The notes: a model not told the origin generated them from the letters alone. DNA of 38,003 nt from Streptomyces sp. sk2.1 (GCF_008120935.1 NZ_RDBO01000040.1:12428-50430); one strand, 5' to 3'; numbered from the stretch's first letter, positions 1 through 9,965 are shown. Numbers and translations: made by a program.

Positions 1-172
1 CGGGCGACGGGAAAGGCCGCCCCGCGGGCCCGCACGCCGCCCGCTGCGGCCCCGGCGGCCCCGCGGGCCCCGGTGTCGCCCGATCCGGCCCTGTGCGCCC
101 GCCGGTCGCCCGCTTCCCGCGCCTCCCGCCCCGGGAGGCGGCGGTTCCCGCCCGACGCGTCCCACGGGCCCC

Positions 173-676
173 TCACGCCCTCTTCGCGCCCCCGCCCCAC
201 TCCGTCAGCAGCCTCTCGCGCTCGGCGCGCCCGGGGGTGCCGTCCCGGTGGTCGCGCCCCCAGGCGAACAGGGCGGCGGGGGTGGCCCGGCCGTCGGCGA
301 AGGCTTCGAGGAGGGCGCTCGACAGGTCGAACTCCTCGGCGCCGTAGGAGAGGGCGGCCGAGAAGGCGGTCAACTCCACCTTCCCCTCCGGTGTTTCGAA
401 GTGCACGAACATCGCGGGGCCGTCGTCGACCCCGCCGAACGCCGATGTGGTCACGATGTCCAGAAGGATTCCGGCCGTCTTTCCCACCGTGGAACGCACG
501 GGTGCGGCAAGGACCTCGATGTCCCGGACGTCCTCCCACGCCCACTGGCCGCTCTGCTCCTCGCCGATCCCCGTCAGCCCCTCCTCGGTGACCAGGACAC
601 CGGCGTTGGGCTCGTTCGGCGGGGCACCTATGTGGACCGTCGATCCGGTGATCCAGAAGAGGCCGACCATGGACAT
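173..676 (-). CDS. Hypothetical protein, 167 aa
   Basis: I do not recognise this family. The protein begins MSMVGLFWITGSTVHIG and ends in a charged tail. It has no signal peptide, no membrane segment and no catalytic motif that I can see. The middle is rich in short beta-type stretches (VLVTEEGLTGIGEEQ, EVLAAPVRSTVG, MFVHFETPEGKVELT), so a small globular beta domain that reports on or binds something is possible, but this is inference. The ATG at 676 is preferred over longer readings because GGGAG lies about 6-10 bases upstream and because the longer reading runs through intergenic tandem repeats. It is transcribed in the same direction as the dnaK operon but is separated from hspR by about 360 bp containing a strong hairpin, so it is probably its own transcription unit. 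Confidence 0.7.
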   Translation of the reverse strand: MSMVGLFWITGSTVHIGAPPNEPNAGVLVTEEGLTGIGEEQSGQWAWEDVRDIEVLAAPVRSTVGKTAGILLDIVTTSAFGGVDDGPAMFVHFETPEGKVELTAFSAALSYGAEEFDLSSALLEAFADGRATPAALFAWGRDHRDGTPGRAERERLLTEWGGGAKRA

Positions 677-718
677 GCGTGACTCCCGACTCTGCCGCCG
701 GTCGGCCCGGACCCGGCA

Positions 719-765
719 CCGGTGGCGGTGGCAATGGCAATGGCGGTAGCGGTGGCGGTGGTGGA
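719..765. repeat. GGTGGC/GGCAAT hexamer-type simple repeat
   Basis: A run of six-base units of the form GGTGGC, GGCAAT and GGTAGC lies just upstream of the 167-aa hypothetical gene. It is not in a convincing reading frame. Simple-sequence slippage is the likely origin. Confidence 0.6.
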
Positions 766-890
766 CGAAACGGGGCGCCGACGGCCCCCTGCCCATTGTG
801 GCGAGGCCCGATCGGATCAGTGATCCGATTTCGGCCGAACATCCCGACAACACGCACCGGCCGCCCGTACCACCGCCGGGACCACTCCGG

Positions 891-962
891 AGGGGCCGGA
901 AACGCCGAAGGGGCGGGAAACGCCGGAGGGGCCGGAAACGTCGAAGGGGCGGGAAACGAACC
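891..962. repeat. Four tandem 18-bp repeats
   Basis: Four head-to-tail units of 18 bp start at 891, 909, 927 and 945. They follow the pattern AGGGGCSGGAAACGNNNN. The last unit is also the left arm of the hairpin that follows hspR, so the array appears to be an amplification of one terminator arm. Confidence 0.85.
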
Positions 963-982
963 GTGGTTCGTTCCCCGCCCCT
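945..982 (-). terminator. Terminator hairpin after hspR
   Basis: AGGGGCGGGAAACGAACC at 945-962 pairs with GGTTCGTTCCCCGCCCCT at 965-982. This gives an 18-bp stem with one A/C mismatch and a 2-base apex. It lies 55 bp beyond the hspR stop in the direction of transcription and is the likely end of the dnaK operon message. There is no long U tract, as is common in Streptomyces. Confidence 0.75.
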
Positions 983-1037
983 CCGGCGGTCGGGACCGGC
1001 CCGGCGCCCGGCGTGCGGCGCCGCCCGGTCCCCCGGT

Positions 1038-1484
1038 TCAGTCCTTGGACCGCTTCGGCCGCCAGACCACCAGTGCGCTGGTCTGCTGCACGTCCTGGTA
1101 CGGCACCAGGTCGCGCCGGTACGAGGCGTGCACCTGCGCCTCGCGCTGCTGCATCGCCTGCGCCGCGCCGTCCACGGCCGCCGAGAGCTCGGCGACGCGC
1201 TGCTGGAGCGCGGCGACCTGGTTCTCCAGCTCGATGATGCGCTTGATGCCGGCGAGGTTGATGCCCTCGTCCTGCGACAACTGCTGCACGGTGCGCAGCA
1301 GCTCGATGTCACGGGCCGAGTAGCGCCTGCCGCGCCCGGCCGTGCGGTCCGGCGAGACCAGGCCGAGCCGGTCGTACTGGCGCAGTGTCTGCGGATGGAG
1401 ACCTGAGAGCTGGGCCGCGATCGAGATCACGTACACCGGTGTCTCATCGGTCAGTTCGTACGGATTGCGTCGTCGGCCGTCCAC
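1038..1484 (-). CDS. hspR: HspR, MerR-type heat-shock repressor
   Basis: HspR represses the dnaK operon by binding HAIR operators, with DnaK acting as co-repressor in Streptomyces (known for the family). The 148-aa protein has a MerR-type helix-turn-helix in the first 70 residues (ISIAAQLSGLHPQTLRQYDR, then the wing GRGRRYSARDIELLRTV). A coiled coil follows (IIELENQVAALQQRVAELSAAV), and the C-terminus is basic and ends in KRSKD. The start is GTG at 1484, two bases past the dnaJ stop, with GAAGGGAG upstream; the next in-frame options lie inside dnaJ. The near-contact with dnaJ implies translational coupling, and the operon order matches the classical Streptomyces operon. Its target sites are visible upstream of dnaK, so the operon is self-regulated. 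Confidence 0.97.
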   Translation of the reverse strand: MDGRRRNPYELTDETPVYVISIAAQLSGLHPQTLRQYDRLGLVSPDRTAGRGRRYSARDIELLRTVQQLSQDEGINLAGIKRIIELENQVAALQQRVAELSAAVDGAAQAMQQREAQVHASYRRDLVPYQDVQQTSALVVWRPKRSKD

Positions 1485-1485
1485 C

Positions 1486-2664
1486 TCAAGCTCCCTTCGC
1501 CGCCTGGAACAGTGCCGCCCGCGGGTCGTGGCCCGCGGTCGCCTTGCGGTAGGCCTCCAGGGCTTCCCTGGCCTCGTCGCCGAGGTCCTTGGGCACCGCC
1601 ACCTCGACGGTGACCAGCAGGTCGCCCCGGGTGCCGTCCTTGCGCACGGCGCCCTTGCCCCGGGCACGCATCGTGCGCCCGTTGGGCGTGCCGGCCGGCA
1701 GCTTCAGCGTGACCGGGGGCCCGCCGAGCGTGGGGACCTTCACCTCGCCGCCGAGTGCCGCCTCCGTGAAGTCGACGGGCACGGTGACCGTGAGGTTGTC
1801 GTCCCTGCGGCCGAAGACCGGGTGGGCGTCGACGTGGACGACCACGTACAGGTCGCCGGCCGGGCCGCCCCGCTCGCCCGGTCCGCCCTTGCCGCGCAGC
1901 CGGATCCGCTGGCCGTCCGAGACGCCCGCCGGAATCCTGACCTGCATGGTCCGGGAGGACTTCGCCCGCCCGCTGCCCTTGCAGACGTCGCAGGGGTCCT
2001 GGGCGATCAGGCCCCGGCCCTTGCAGTCCACGCAGGGGTCGGTGAGCGAGAAGCCGCCGCCGGTGCCGCGCGACACCTGGCCGGTCCCGAGACAGGTCTG
2101 GCAGACCCTGGGGGTGCCGTTCTTGTCGCCGGTGCCGGAACACGCCTTGCAGGGTGCCTGGCTGGACATCCGCAGCGGGACCGTGGCTCCCTCGACCGCC
2201 TCCATGAAGCTGAGCGTCACCTCGGACTCGATGTCCTGGCCGCGCCGCGGCTGGACCCTCGTCCCCGTACCGCCCCGGTTGAACAGACCGCCGAAGACAT
2301 CGCCCAGGCCGCCGCCGCCGAAGCCGCCGCCGCCCTGACCCCCGCCCTGGGCACCCCCGAAGAGATCGCCCAGGTCGAAGTTGAAGTTGCCCCCGGCGCC
2401 CCCGGGCCCGGCCCTGAAGCCACCGTTGCCGAAGAGGGCGCGCGCCTCGTCGTACTCCTTGCGCTTCTTGGCGTCGCCGAGGATGTCGTTCGCCTCGGAG
2501 ATCTCCTTGAAGCGCTCCTCCGCCTTGTCGTCGCCCTTGTTGGCGTCCGGGTGGAACTCGCGGGCGAGCTTGCGGTACGCCTTCTTGATCTCGGCGTCGG
2601 TGGCGTCCTTGGGGACGCCGAGGACCTTGTAGTAGTCCTTCTCGACGAAGTCCTTCGTGCTCAT
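1486..2664 (-). CDS. dnaJ: DnaJ, Hsp40 co-chaperone
   Basis: DnaJ delivers unfolded substrates to DnaK and stimulates its ATPase. The 392-aa protein has an N-terminal J domain with the HPD signature (REFHPDAN, about residues 36-43). A Gly/Phe-rich linker follows (about 80-130, including GGGGFGGGGLGDVFGGLF). Four CxxCxGxG zinc-binding repeats come next (CKACSGTG, CQTCLGTG, CVDCKGRG, CDVCKGSG), and then the C-terminal substrate-binding domain. All type I DnaJ parts are present and the length is normal. The ATG at 2664 has AAGGAGGGACG just upstream. It is the third gene of the operon, 93 bp after grpE and nearly touching hspR. Streptomyces usually has a second dnaJ elsewhere; the operon context identifies this copy as the DnaK partner. 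Confidence 0.97.
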   Translation of the reverse strand: MSTKDFVEKDYYKVLGVPKDATDAEIKKAYRKLAREFHPDANKGDDKAEERFKEISEANDILGDAKKRKEYDEARALFGNGGFRAGPGGAGGNFNFDLGDLFGGAQGGGQGGGGFGGGGLGDVFGGLFNRGGTGTRVQPRRGQDIESEVTLSFMEAVEGATVPLRMSSQAPCKACSGTGDKNGTPRVCQTCLGTGQVSRGTGGGFSLTDPCVDCKGRGLIAQDPCDVCKGSGRAKSSRTMQVRIPAGVSDGQRIRLRGKGGPGERGGPAGDLYVVVHVDAHPVFGRRDDNLTVTVPVDFTEAALGGEVKVPTLGGPPVTLKLPAGTPNGRTMRARGKGAVRKDGTRGDLLVTVEVAVPKDLGDEAREALEAYRKATAGHDPRAALFQAAKGA

Positions 2665-2757
2665 CGACGTCCCTCCTTCCGGACGATCGGCCGTGCGGCC
2701 GGCCCGTGGGCCTTCCGCACGGCCGGGCGGTGGGCCGCGAGGTGGTCAGACGGTTTG

Positions 2758-3404
2758 TCAGACCTCCTCGGTGCCACCGCTCTCCTCGTCGGTTGCCTTC
2801 TCTTCCTTGGCCGCGGCCGGGGTAGCGCCCGGCTGCGGTTCGGCCACCGCCACCCGCGCGGGGCGGATGGTGCGCTCGCCGATCCGATACCCCGGCTGCA
2901 GGATCGCCACGCAGGTCGTCTCCGTGACGTCCGGCGCGTACGAGTGCATCAGGGCCTCGTGGATCGTCGGGTCGAAGGGCTCGCCCTCCTTGCCGAACTG
3001 CTGCAGACCCAGCTTGGCGACGACCGTCTCCAAGGACTCGGCCACCGACTTGAACCCGCCCACGAGCTCGCCGTGGTCCCTGGCCCGGCCGACGTCGTCG
3101 AGCACGGGCAGGAGCTCGGACAGGAGACCCGCGACTGCGATCTCCTTGACCGTGGTCCGGTCCCGCTCGACGCGACGGCGGTAGTTCTGGTACTCGGCCT
3201 GGAGCCGCTGGAGGTCGCCGGTGCGCTCGTTGAGCGCGCTGCGCGCCTGGTCCAGCTGGGCCGTCAGGCCGACGTTCTGTGCTGCGTCCCCGGCCGGGGA
3301 CGCCTCCTTCTCCGAGGAGGAGGGGGCGTCCTTCGGCTCAGCTCCGTCAGGGGTGGCGTCGGAGGGGACGTCGGGCTTCTCCTCGAAGCCCGGAGTCTCC
3401 TCGG

Positions 3405-3408
<4 letters not shown>
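2758..3408 (-). CDS. grpE: GrpE, nucleotide exchange factor for DnaK
   Basis: GrpE releases ADP from DnaK and resets the chaperone cycle. The 216-aa protein has an acidic, low-complexity N-terminus (about residues 1-45), then a long helix that begins [20 protein letters not shown] and continues into [13 protein letters not shown], the dimerisation coiled coil. The beta domain near the C-terminus includes [17 protein letters not shown]. An Ala/Glu-rich tail follows. The GTG at 3408 overlaps the dnaK stop in the sequence GTGA, giving a 4-bp overlap and strong translational coupling. Its length and architecture are typical of actinobacteria. Confidence 0.96.
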
Positions 3409-5258
<1,850 letters not shown>

Positions 5259-5280
5259 TTCAGTTCCTCCAGCTTGACTA

Positions 5281-5301
5281 CTTGAGTGGATCTGACTCAA
5301 G
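5281..5301 (-). promoter_or_regulatory. HAIR operator 1 (HspR binding site), perfect
   Basis: CTTGAGT at 5281-5287 and ACTCAAG at 5295-5301 are separated by 7 bp. This is an exact match to the published HAIR consensus CTTGAGT-N7-ACTCAAG. It lies 22 bp upstream of the dnaK start codon and overlaps the likely transcription start region. Confidence 0.95.
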
Positions 5302-5328
5302 GATGCACGACCCCCGCCACACTGTCAA
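5300..5328 (-). promoter_or_regulatory. Candidate dnaK promoter
   Basis: Read leftwards, TTGACA (5328-5323) is followed at 17-18 bp by CATCCT or ATCCTT (about 5305-5299). The -35 is perfect for a vegetative sigma factor and the -10 is weak. The pair sits between the two HAIR sites, as expected for HspR repression. The assignment rests on spacing and position only. Confidence 0.55.
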
Positions 5329-5332
5329 CAGA

Positions 5333-5353
5333 CCTGAGCCGAGTCGACTCAAC
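5333..5353 (-). promoter_or_regulatory. HAIR operator 2 (degenerate)
   Basis: CCTGAGC at 5333-5339 and ACTCAAC at 5347-5353 are separated by 7 bp. This is a half-degenerate HAIR site with the correct spacing. Its centre is 52 bp from that of HAIR 1, about five helical turns, so HspR bound at both sites would lie on the same face of the DNA around the promoter. Confidence 0.75.
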
Positions 5354-5607
5354 TATCGTGCACGCGCCTCACGCCACCCATGCACTTCCACTTCCACGCC
5401 CCTCGCCCGCATGCCCACCCCCTCACAGCGGCATATACGGGGCGATCACGGACGACACTCCCCCATCCCCCGGGCGGCGCAACCCCTTCCCATCATCGCC
5501 TCATGGGATCGTTCTGTCACAAAATGCTGTGAGCCACGCAAAACCGGCAATCGATCCGCCGTGACCCCCGCCCCCGGCAGGGCCGTGATCCCAGGCAGGT
5601 GCGAACG
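5354..5607. other. Intergenic region, dnaK / sugar transferase
   Basis: This is the upstream part of the 349-bp gap between divergent genes. Apart from the HspR sites and dnaK promoter described separately, I see no gene and no clear promoter for the rightward gene. Confidence 0.5.
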
Positions 5608-6399
5608 ATGCAGACGCAGAGGCAACCGCGGAGACGGCGGCGGACGACCCCCCGGCACCCGGCCCGGACAGGGCCGGGGCCCGGGCAGGGAACAGGAACC
5701 GGCGCACGGACCGGGACGGAAACAAGAACAAGGACAAGAACAGGGCCGGAAGCACGGCTCCGGCCCGGACGGTGGGAGCGCCCCTCGGCCAAGCGCGTAC
5801 TGGACCTGCTCCTCGGCTCGGCCCTGCTGCTCCTGACCTCGCCCCTGCTCGCCGCGGGCGCCCTCGCGCTCGCGGTCCGCCGGCCCCCGGGCGGCGTGCT
5901 GGACCGCTCGCCCCGCACCGGCCTCGGCGGCCGCGTCTTCGTCCTGCGCTCGCTGCGCACCCGGCGGCTGCGGCTGGACGCGCTCTCCCGGCTGCCGCAC
6001 GTCGTACGGGGCGACCTCTCCCTGGTCGGTCCCGAACCCCTGCCCCCGTACGAGGGGAGCGGGTCCCCCGTACAGGGCGGAACCTGCACCCCGGGCACCG
6101 CCGCCTCCCCCGTCGCGAGACACTGGCGGTTGGAACTGAAACCGGGCCTCACCGGCCTGGCGCAGGTGCGCTCCCGCTCCGGAATGCCCTGGGACGAGCC
6201 GGACCTGCTCGACCAGCACTACGCCGAGCATCACCACGTGGGAATGGACCTGGCCATCCTGGTGAGGGCCGCCCACGCCCCGCTGCACCGGACGGTCCAC
6301 GCACTGACCCGGCGCGGCAAGGCACGCCTGAGCGACACAGATCACCGCCGGTGCGGCTACAGCCCACCGGAAGAAGTGGATAGTGTCAGCACGGACTGA
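5608..6399 (+). CDS. Bacterial sugar-transferase-like membrane protein, 263 aa
   Basis: The protein resembles bacterial sugar transferases (WcaJ/polyprenyl-phosphate glycosyl-1-phosphate transferase family), which load the first sugar phosphate onto a lipid carrier at the inner membrane. An unusual N-terminus of about 50 residues is made of Arg/Thr/Gly repeats (GTGTGARTGTETRTRTRTG). Next come the family opening AKRVLDLLLGSALLLLTSPL (membrane segment), then GDLSLVGPEPLPPYE and LKPGLTGLAQVRSRSG, and the closing LDQHYAEHHHVGMDLAILVRA. The usual KFRTM-type motif is degenerate (LRSLRT), and an insertion lies between the SLVGPEP and LKPGLTG motifs, so activity is uncertain. ATG 5608 is chosen over GTG 5599 because AGGCAGG is better spaced from it. 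Confidence 0.75.
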   Translation: MQTQRQPRRRRRTTPRHPARTGPGPGQGTGTGARTGTETRTRTRTGPEARLRPGRWERPSAKRVLDLLLGSALLLLTSPLLAAGALALAVRRPPGGVLDRSPRTGLGGRVFVLRSLRTRRLRLDALSRLPHVVRGDLSLVGPEPLPPYEGSGSPVQGGTCTPGTAASPVARHWRLELKPGLTGLAQVRSRSGMPWDEPDLLDQHYAEHHHVGMDLAILVRAAHAPLHRTVHALTRRGKARLSDTDHRRCGYSPPEEVDSVSTD

Positions 6400-6404
6400 T
6401 TAAG

Positions 6405-6418
6405 TTACTGCTTAGTAA
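6405..6418. promoter_or_regulatory. Palindrome TTACT-N4-AGTAA upstream of Fe-S reductase
   Basis: A perfect 5+5 inverted repeat, TTACT-GCTT-AGTAA, lies in an unusually AT-rich patch 70 bp upstream of the Fe-S oxidoreductase start. The form is typical of TetR-type operators. It is followed by TGATAAT, a possible -10. The regulator is not in the immediate neighbourhood. Confidence 0.5.
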
Positions 6419-6487
6419 GACCTGATAATTGCCAGTACTCGCTCATTGACACTGGATTCCACCCTCGCAGGCCCGAGGAGCCCCCAA

Positions 6488-8755
6488 ATGCAACTCGCCG
6501 CGATCATCGTGTCGCTGGTTCTGATCGTGGTAGGCGTGGCCCTGTTCCTCCGCGCCCTCCTGCAGATCTTCAACTTCATGCGGCTCGGCCAGAACGTGCC
6601 CGCGGGCACCCGCACGGACGAGCCCGCACAGCGCACCGTCACCGTGGTCAGGGAGTTCCTCGGCCACACCCGGATGAACAGCTGGGGCATCGTCGGTGTC
6701 GCGCACTGGTTCGTGGCGGTGGGCTTCTTCTCCCTGCTGCTGACGATCGTCAACGCCATCGGCCAGCTCTTCAAGGCCGACTGGATCCTGCCGATCATCG
6801 GCGACTGGGCGCCTTACAACGTCTTCGTCGAGTTCATCGGCACGATGACCGTGCTCGGCATCCTGACCCTGATCGTCATCCGCCAGCTGGCCCATCCGCG
6901 CAAGCCGGGCCGCAAGTCCCGCTTCGCCGGGTCCAACTTCGGCCAGGCGTACTTCGTCGAGGCCGTCATCCTCATCGTCGGCGTCTGCATCTTCATGCTG
7001 CACGCCCTCGAAGGCGCCCAGCACCACGTCGACAGCTACGAGGCCTCGTTCTTCATCTCGTACCCGGTCGTCAGCTGGCTGGGGGACATGGACGTCTCCA
7101 CCCTCCAGAACCTCACCTACTTCTTCGCCGGCCTGAAGATCGCGACCTCCTTCATCTGGATGATCACGGTCGCCCTGAAGCAGGACATGGGTGTCGCCTG
7201 GCACCGCTTCCTGGCCTTCCCGAACATCTGGTTCAAGCGGAACGCCGACGGCGGGACGGCGCTCGGCGCGCTGCTGCCGATGACGTCGGGCGGCAAGGAG
7301 ATCGACTGGGAGGACCCGGCCGAGGACGCCGTCTTCGGCGTCCCACAGATCGAGCAGTTCTCCTGGAAGGGCATCCTCGACTTCTCCACCTGCACCGAGT
7401 GCGGCCGCTGCCAGTCGCAGTGCCCCGCCTGGAACACCGGCAAGCCGCTCTCCCCCAAGCTCCTGATCATGTCGCTGCGCGACCACGCGCACGCCAAGGC
7501 CCCGTACCTGCTGGCCGGCGGCGGCAAGACCATGGAGGGCGAGGAGAAGGCCACCGCGGAGCAGCTCAAGGACGTCCCCGCGGCCGCGCTGGCCGAGGCC
7601 GAGCGTCCGCTGATCGGCACCGTCGAGGAGAACGGCGTCATCGACCCGGACGTCCTGTGGTCCTGCACCACCTGCGGCGCCTGCGTCGAGCAGTGCCCGG
7701 TCGACATCGAGCACATCGACCACATCGTCGACATGCGCCGCTACCAGGTGATGATCGAGTCCGCGTTCCCGTCCGAGGCGGGCACGATGCTCAAGAACCT
7801 GGAGAAGAAGGGCAACCCCTGGGGCCTCGCCAAGAAGCAGCGCGTGGAGTGGACCAAGGAGGTCGACTTCGAGGTCCCGATCGTCGGCAAGGACGTCGAG
7901 GACCTCACCGAGGTCGACTACCTGTACTGGGTCGGCTGCGCCGGCGCCCTGGAGGACCGGGCCAAGAAGACCACCAAGGCCTTCGCGGAGCTCCTGCACA
8001 TCGCGGGCGTCAAGTTCGCGATCATGGGCGGCGACGAGAAGTGCACCGGTGACTCGGCCCGCCGCCTCGGCAACGAGCCGCTGTTCCAGCAGCTCGGCCA
8101 GGAGAACGTCGCGATGCTGAACATGGCGTTCGGCGAGGACGACGACGAGCCGGAGACGAAGAAGCCGAAGTCGGCCAAGAAGATCGTCGCGACCTGCCCG
8201 CACTGCTTCAACACCATCGCCAACGAGTACCCGCAGCTCGGCGGCGAGTTCGAGGTCATCCACCACACCCAGCTGCTCCAGCACCTCATCGACGAGGGCA
8301 AGCTGATCCCGGTGACCCCGGTCGAGGGCCTGATCACGTACCACGACCCCTGCTACCTGGGCCGTCACAACAAGATCTACAGCCCGCCGCGCGAGATCAT
8401 GGACAAGGTCCCCGGCCTGCGCCAGCAGGAGATGCACCGCCACAAGGAACGCGGCTTCTGCTGCGGCGCCGGCGGCGCCCGGATGTGGATGGAGGAGCGG
8501 ATCGGCAAGCGCATCAACAACGAGCGCGTCGACGAGGCCCTCTCCCTCAACCCCGACATCGTCTCCACCGCCTGCCCGTTCTGCCTCGTCATGCTGACCG
8601 ACTCGGTCAACGGCAAGAAGAACGACGGCAAGGCCAAGGAGTCGATCCAGGTCGTCGACGTCTCGCAGCTCCTGCTGGACTCGGTCAAGACCCCGATCGA
8701 CCCGGCCGGGGAGGCCGAGTCGGAGGACGCGCCGGAGCCCGAACCGGCGAAGTGA
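6488..8755 (+). CDS. Membrane-bound (Fe-S) oxidoreductase, HdrD/GlpC type, 755 aa
   Basis: The N-terminal ~250 residues contain several membrane helices (IIVSLVLIVVGVALFLRALL, a segment around VAVGFFSLLLTIV, and FIGTMTVLGILTLIVI), resembling a cytochrome-b/HdrE-type anchor. Two 4Fe-4S ferredoxin motifs follow, CTECGRCQSQCP near residue 302 and CTTCGACVEQCP near 393. Two cysteine-rich CCG-type domains complete the protein: the first has WVGCAG and CPHCFNT, the second DPCYLGR with FCCGAGG near 657. This layout is that of fused heterodisulfide-reductase-like electron carriers, with a homologue known in mycobacteria. Its donor and acceptor are not evident. The tail is acidic (EAESEDAPEPEPAK). ATG 6488 has GAGGAG at the right distance; an upstream in-frame GTG/ATG lacks one. 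A strong terminator follows directly. Confidence 0.92.
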   Translation: MQLAAIIVSLVLIVVGVALFLRALLQIFNFMRLGQNVPAGTRTDEPAQRTVTVVREFLGHTRMNSWGIVGVAHWFVAVGFFSLLLTIVNAIGQLFKADWILPIIGDWAPYNVFVEFIGTMTVLGILTLIVIRQLAHPRKPGRKSRFAGSNFGQAYFVEAVILIVGVCIFMLHALEGAQHHVDSYEASFFISYPVVSWLGDMDVSTLQNLTYFFAGLKIATSFIWMITVALKQDMGVAWHRFLAFPNIWFKRNADGGTALGALLPMTSGGKEIDWEDPAEDAVFGVPQIEQFSWKGILDFSTCTECGRCQSQCPAWNTGKPLSPKLLIMSLRDHAHAKAPYLLAGGGKTMEGEEKATAEQLKDVPAAALAEAERPLIGTVEENGVIDPDVLWSCTTCGACVEQCPVDIEHIDHIVDMRRYQVMIESAFPSEAGTMLKNLEKKGNPWGLAKKQRVEWTKEVDFEVPIVGKDVEDLTEVDYLYWVGCAGALEDRAKKTTKAFAELLHIAGVKFAIMGGDEKCTGDSARRLGNEPLFQQLGQENVAMLNMAFGEDDDEPETKKPKSAKKIVATCPHCFNTIANEYPQLGGEFEVIHHTQLLQHLIDEGKLIPVTPVEGLITYHDPCYLGRHNKIYSPPREIMDKVPGLRQQEMHRHKERGFCCGAGGARMWMEERIGKRINNERVDEALSLNPDIVSTACPFCLVMLTDSVNGKKNDGKAKESIQVVDVSQLLLDSVKTPIDPAGEAESEDAPEPEPAK

Positions 8756-8767
8756 CCTGACAGCGGT

Positions 8768-8815
8768 ACGCGGAAGCGGCCGGCCCGCCACTGAGCGGAC
8801 CGGCCGCTTCCGCGT
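8768..8815 (+). terminator. Terminator of the Fe-S oxidoreductase gene
   Basis: A perfect 16-bp stem, ACGCGGAAGCGGCCGG at 8768-8783 with CCGGCCGCTTCCGCGT at 8800-8815, encloses a 16-base loop. It begins 13 bp after the stop codon. Confidence 0.9.
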
Positions 8816-8937
8816 TCCGGCAACCCCCGCCGGGACGCCCGGGGTTCCCCCTAAGGGATGTCACAGCTCGGCCGCAATGGCGGGCAGGGGCCCCAGGCCC
8901 TCTGACCGCACCCGCGCGGACCAGGTACGTTCGACGA

Positions 8938-9912
8938 GTGGCTGGATTCAGGATCGGACGCGGCCGGGACAACCGCACCCCGCAGCAAGGGCAACAACAA
9001 CCGCGGCAGCAGCCGTACGGCACACAGGCACCGCCGCCGTACGGGCAGCAGCCCTGGCCCCCGGCGGGAGGCAACGCAGCCCCGCCCCCGTACAACAACG
9101 GCGCCCCGGGCAACGGCGGCTACGGCAACCACGGGAACGGCTACCCCGGCGCCCCCCAGCCCGGTCACGGCCAGGGCGGCCACGGGGAGCCGGAGTACTT
9201 CGGCGACCCGTACAACTCGCCCCAGCACCCCCACGGTTCCCCCCGGCAGGGCGACCCGTTCGCCGCCGACGCCCCCGGTCACACCCGGGCGTTCAGCATC
9301 GGCGAGGACCCCTACAACTACAACGACGGCGACACCTACCGCGCCGGCCAGGCACCCGCCCAGCCCACGGGCCCGCGGCTGCCCTGGAAGGAACTGCTCT
9401 CCGGGATCGTGCTGCGCCCGGGGCCGACGTTCCTGCAGATGCGCGACTACCCCGTCTGGGGCCCGGCGCTGATCGTCACGTTCCTGTACGGCCTGCTCGC
9501 CCTCTTCGGCTTCGACCAGGCCCGGGACGACGCGATCAACGCGACGATCTCCACGGCGGTGCCCTACGTCGTCCTCACGGGCGTCGGCTTCGTCATCGGT
9601 GGCCTGGTCCTGGGCGCGGTCACCCACACGCTCGCCCGCCAGCTCGGCGGCGACGGCGCCTGGCAGCCGACCGTGGGCCTGTCCATGCTGATCATGTCGA
9701 TCACGGACGCGCCCCGCCTGATCTTCGCGCTCTTCCTCGGCGGCGAGAACTCCCTGGTCCAGATCCTCGGCTGGGTCACCTGGCTGGCCTCGGCCGCGCT
9801 GTTCACCACGATGGTGAGCAAGTCGCACGACCTGCCGTGGCCGAAGGCGCTGGGCGCGTCCGCGATCCAGCTGATCGCCCTGGTCTCGATCATCAAGCTC
9901 GGCACGCTCTGA
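8938..9912 (+). CDS. Yip1-family integral membrane protein, 324 aa
   Basis: The first ~140 residues are a disordered Gly/Gln/Pro/Asn-rich segment (RTPQQGQQQPRQQPYG and similar). A Yip1-type domain follows: it starts near LPWKELLSGIVLRPGPTFLQ and holds about five hydrophobic helices (LIVTFLYGLLALFGF, VVLTGVGFVIGGLVLGAV, LSMLIMSITDAPRLIFALF, ILGWVTWLASAALFT, ALGASAIQLIALVSIIKLG). Streptomyces proteins of this layout are common and their role is unknown; I would not assign a transport function. The GTG at 8938 is the start that gives MAGFRIGRGRD. There is no strong Shine-Dalgarno, so a leaderless or weak start is possible. The gene is convergent with the phosphoribosyltransferase gene and shares a terminator. 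Confidence 0.85.
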   Translation: MAGFRIGRGRDNRTPQQGQQQPRQQPYGTQAPPPYGQQPWPPAGGNAAPPPYNNGAPGNGGYGNHGNGYPGAPQPGHGQGGHGEPEYFGDPYNSPQHPHGSPRQGDPFAADAPGHTRAFSIGEDPYNYNDGDTYRAGQAPAQPTGPRLPWKELLSGIVLRPGPTFLQMRDYPVWGPALIVTFLYGLLALFGFDQARDDAINATISTAVPYVVLTGVGFVIGGLVLGAVTHTLARQLGGDGAWQPTVGLSMLIMSITDAPRLIFALFLGGENSLVQILGWVTWLASAALFTTMVSKSHDLPWPKALGASAIQLIALVSIIKLGTL

Positions 9913-9965
9913 CGCACACGGCCACCACCGCACCGCACGGAATTCCGCCGCACCGGCACCGAAGA

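Noticed and set aside
891..962. The tandem repeats as a CRISPR array
   Set aside because: The units are only 18 bp, contiguous without spacers, and derive from a terminator arm; no cas genes are present.
6443..8791. A 780-codon open frame opposite the Fe-S oxidoreductase gene
   Set aside because: It has no family motif and arises from the high GC third positions of the real gene.
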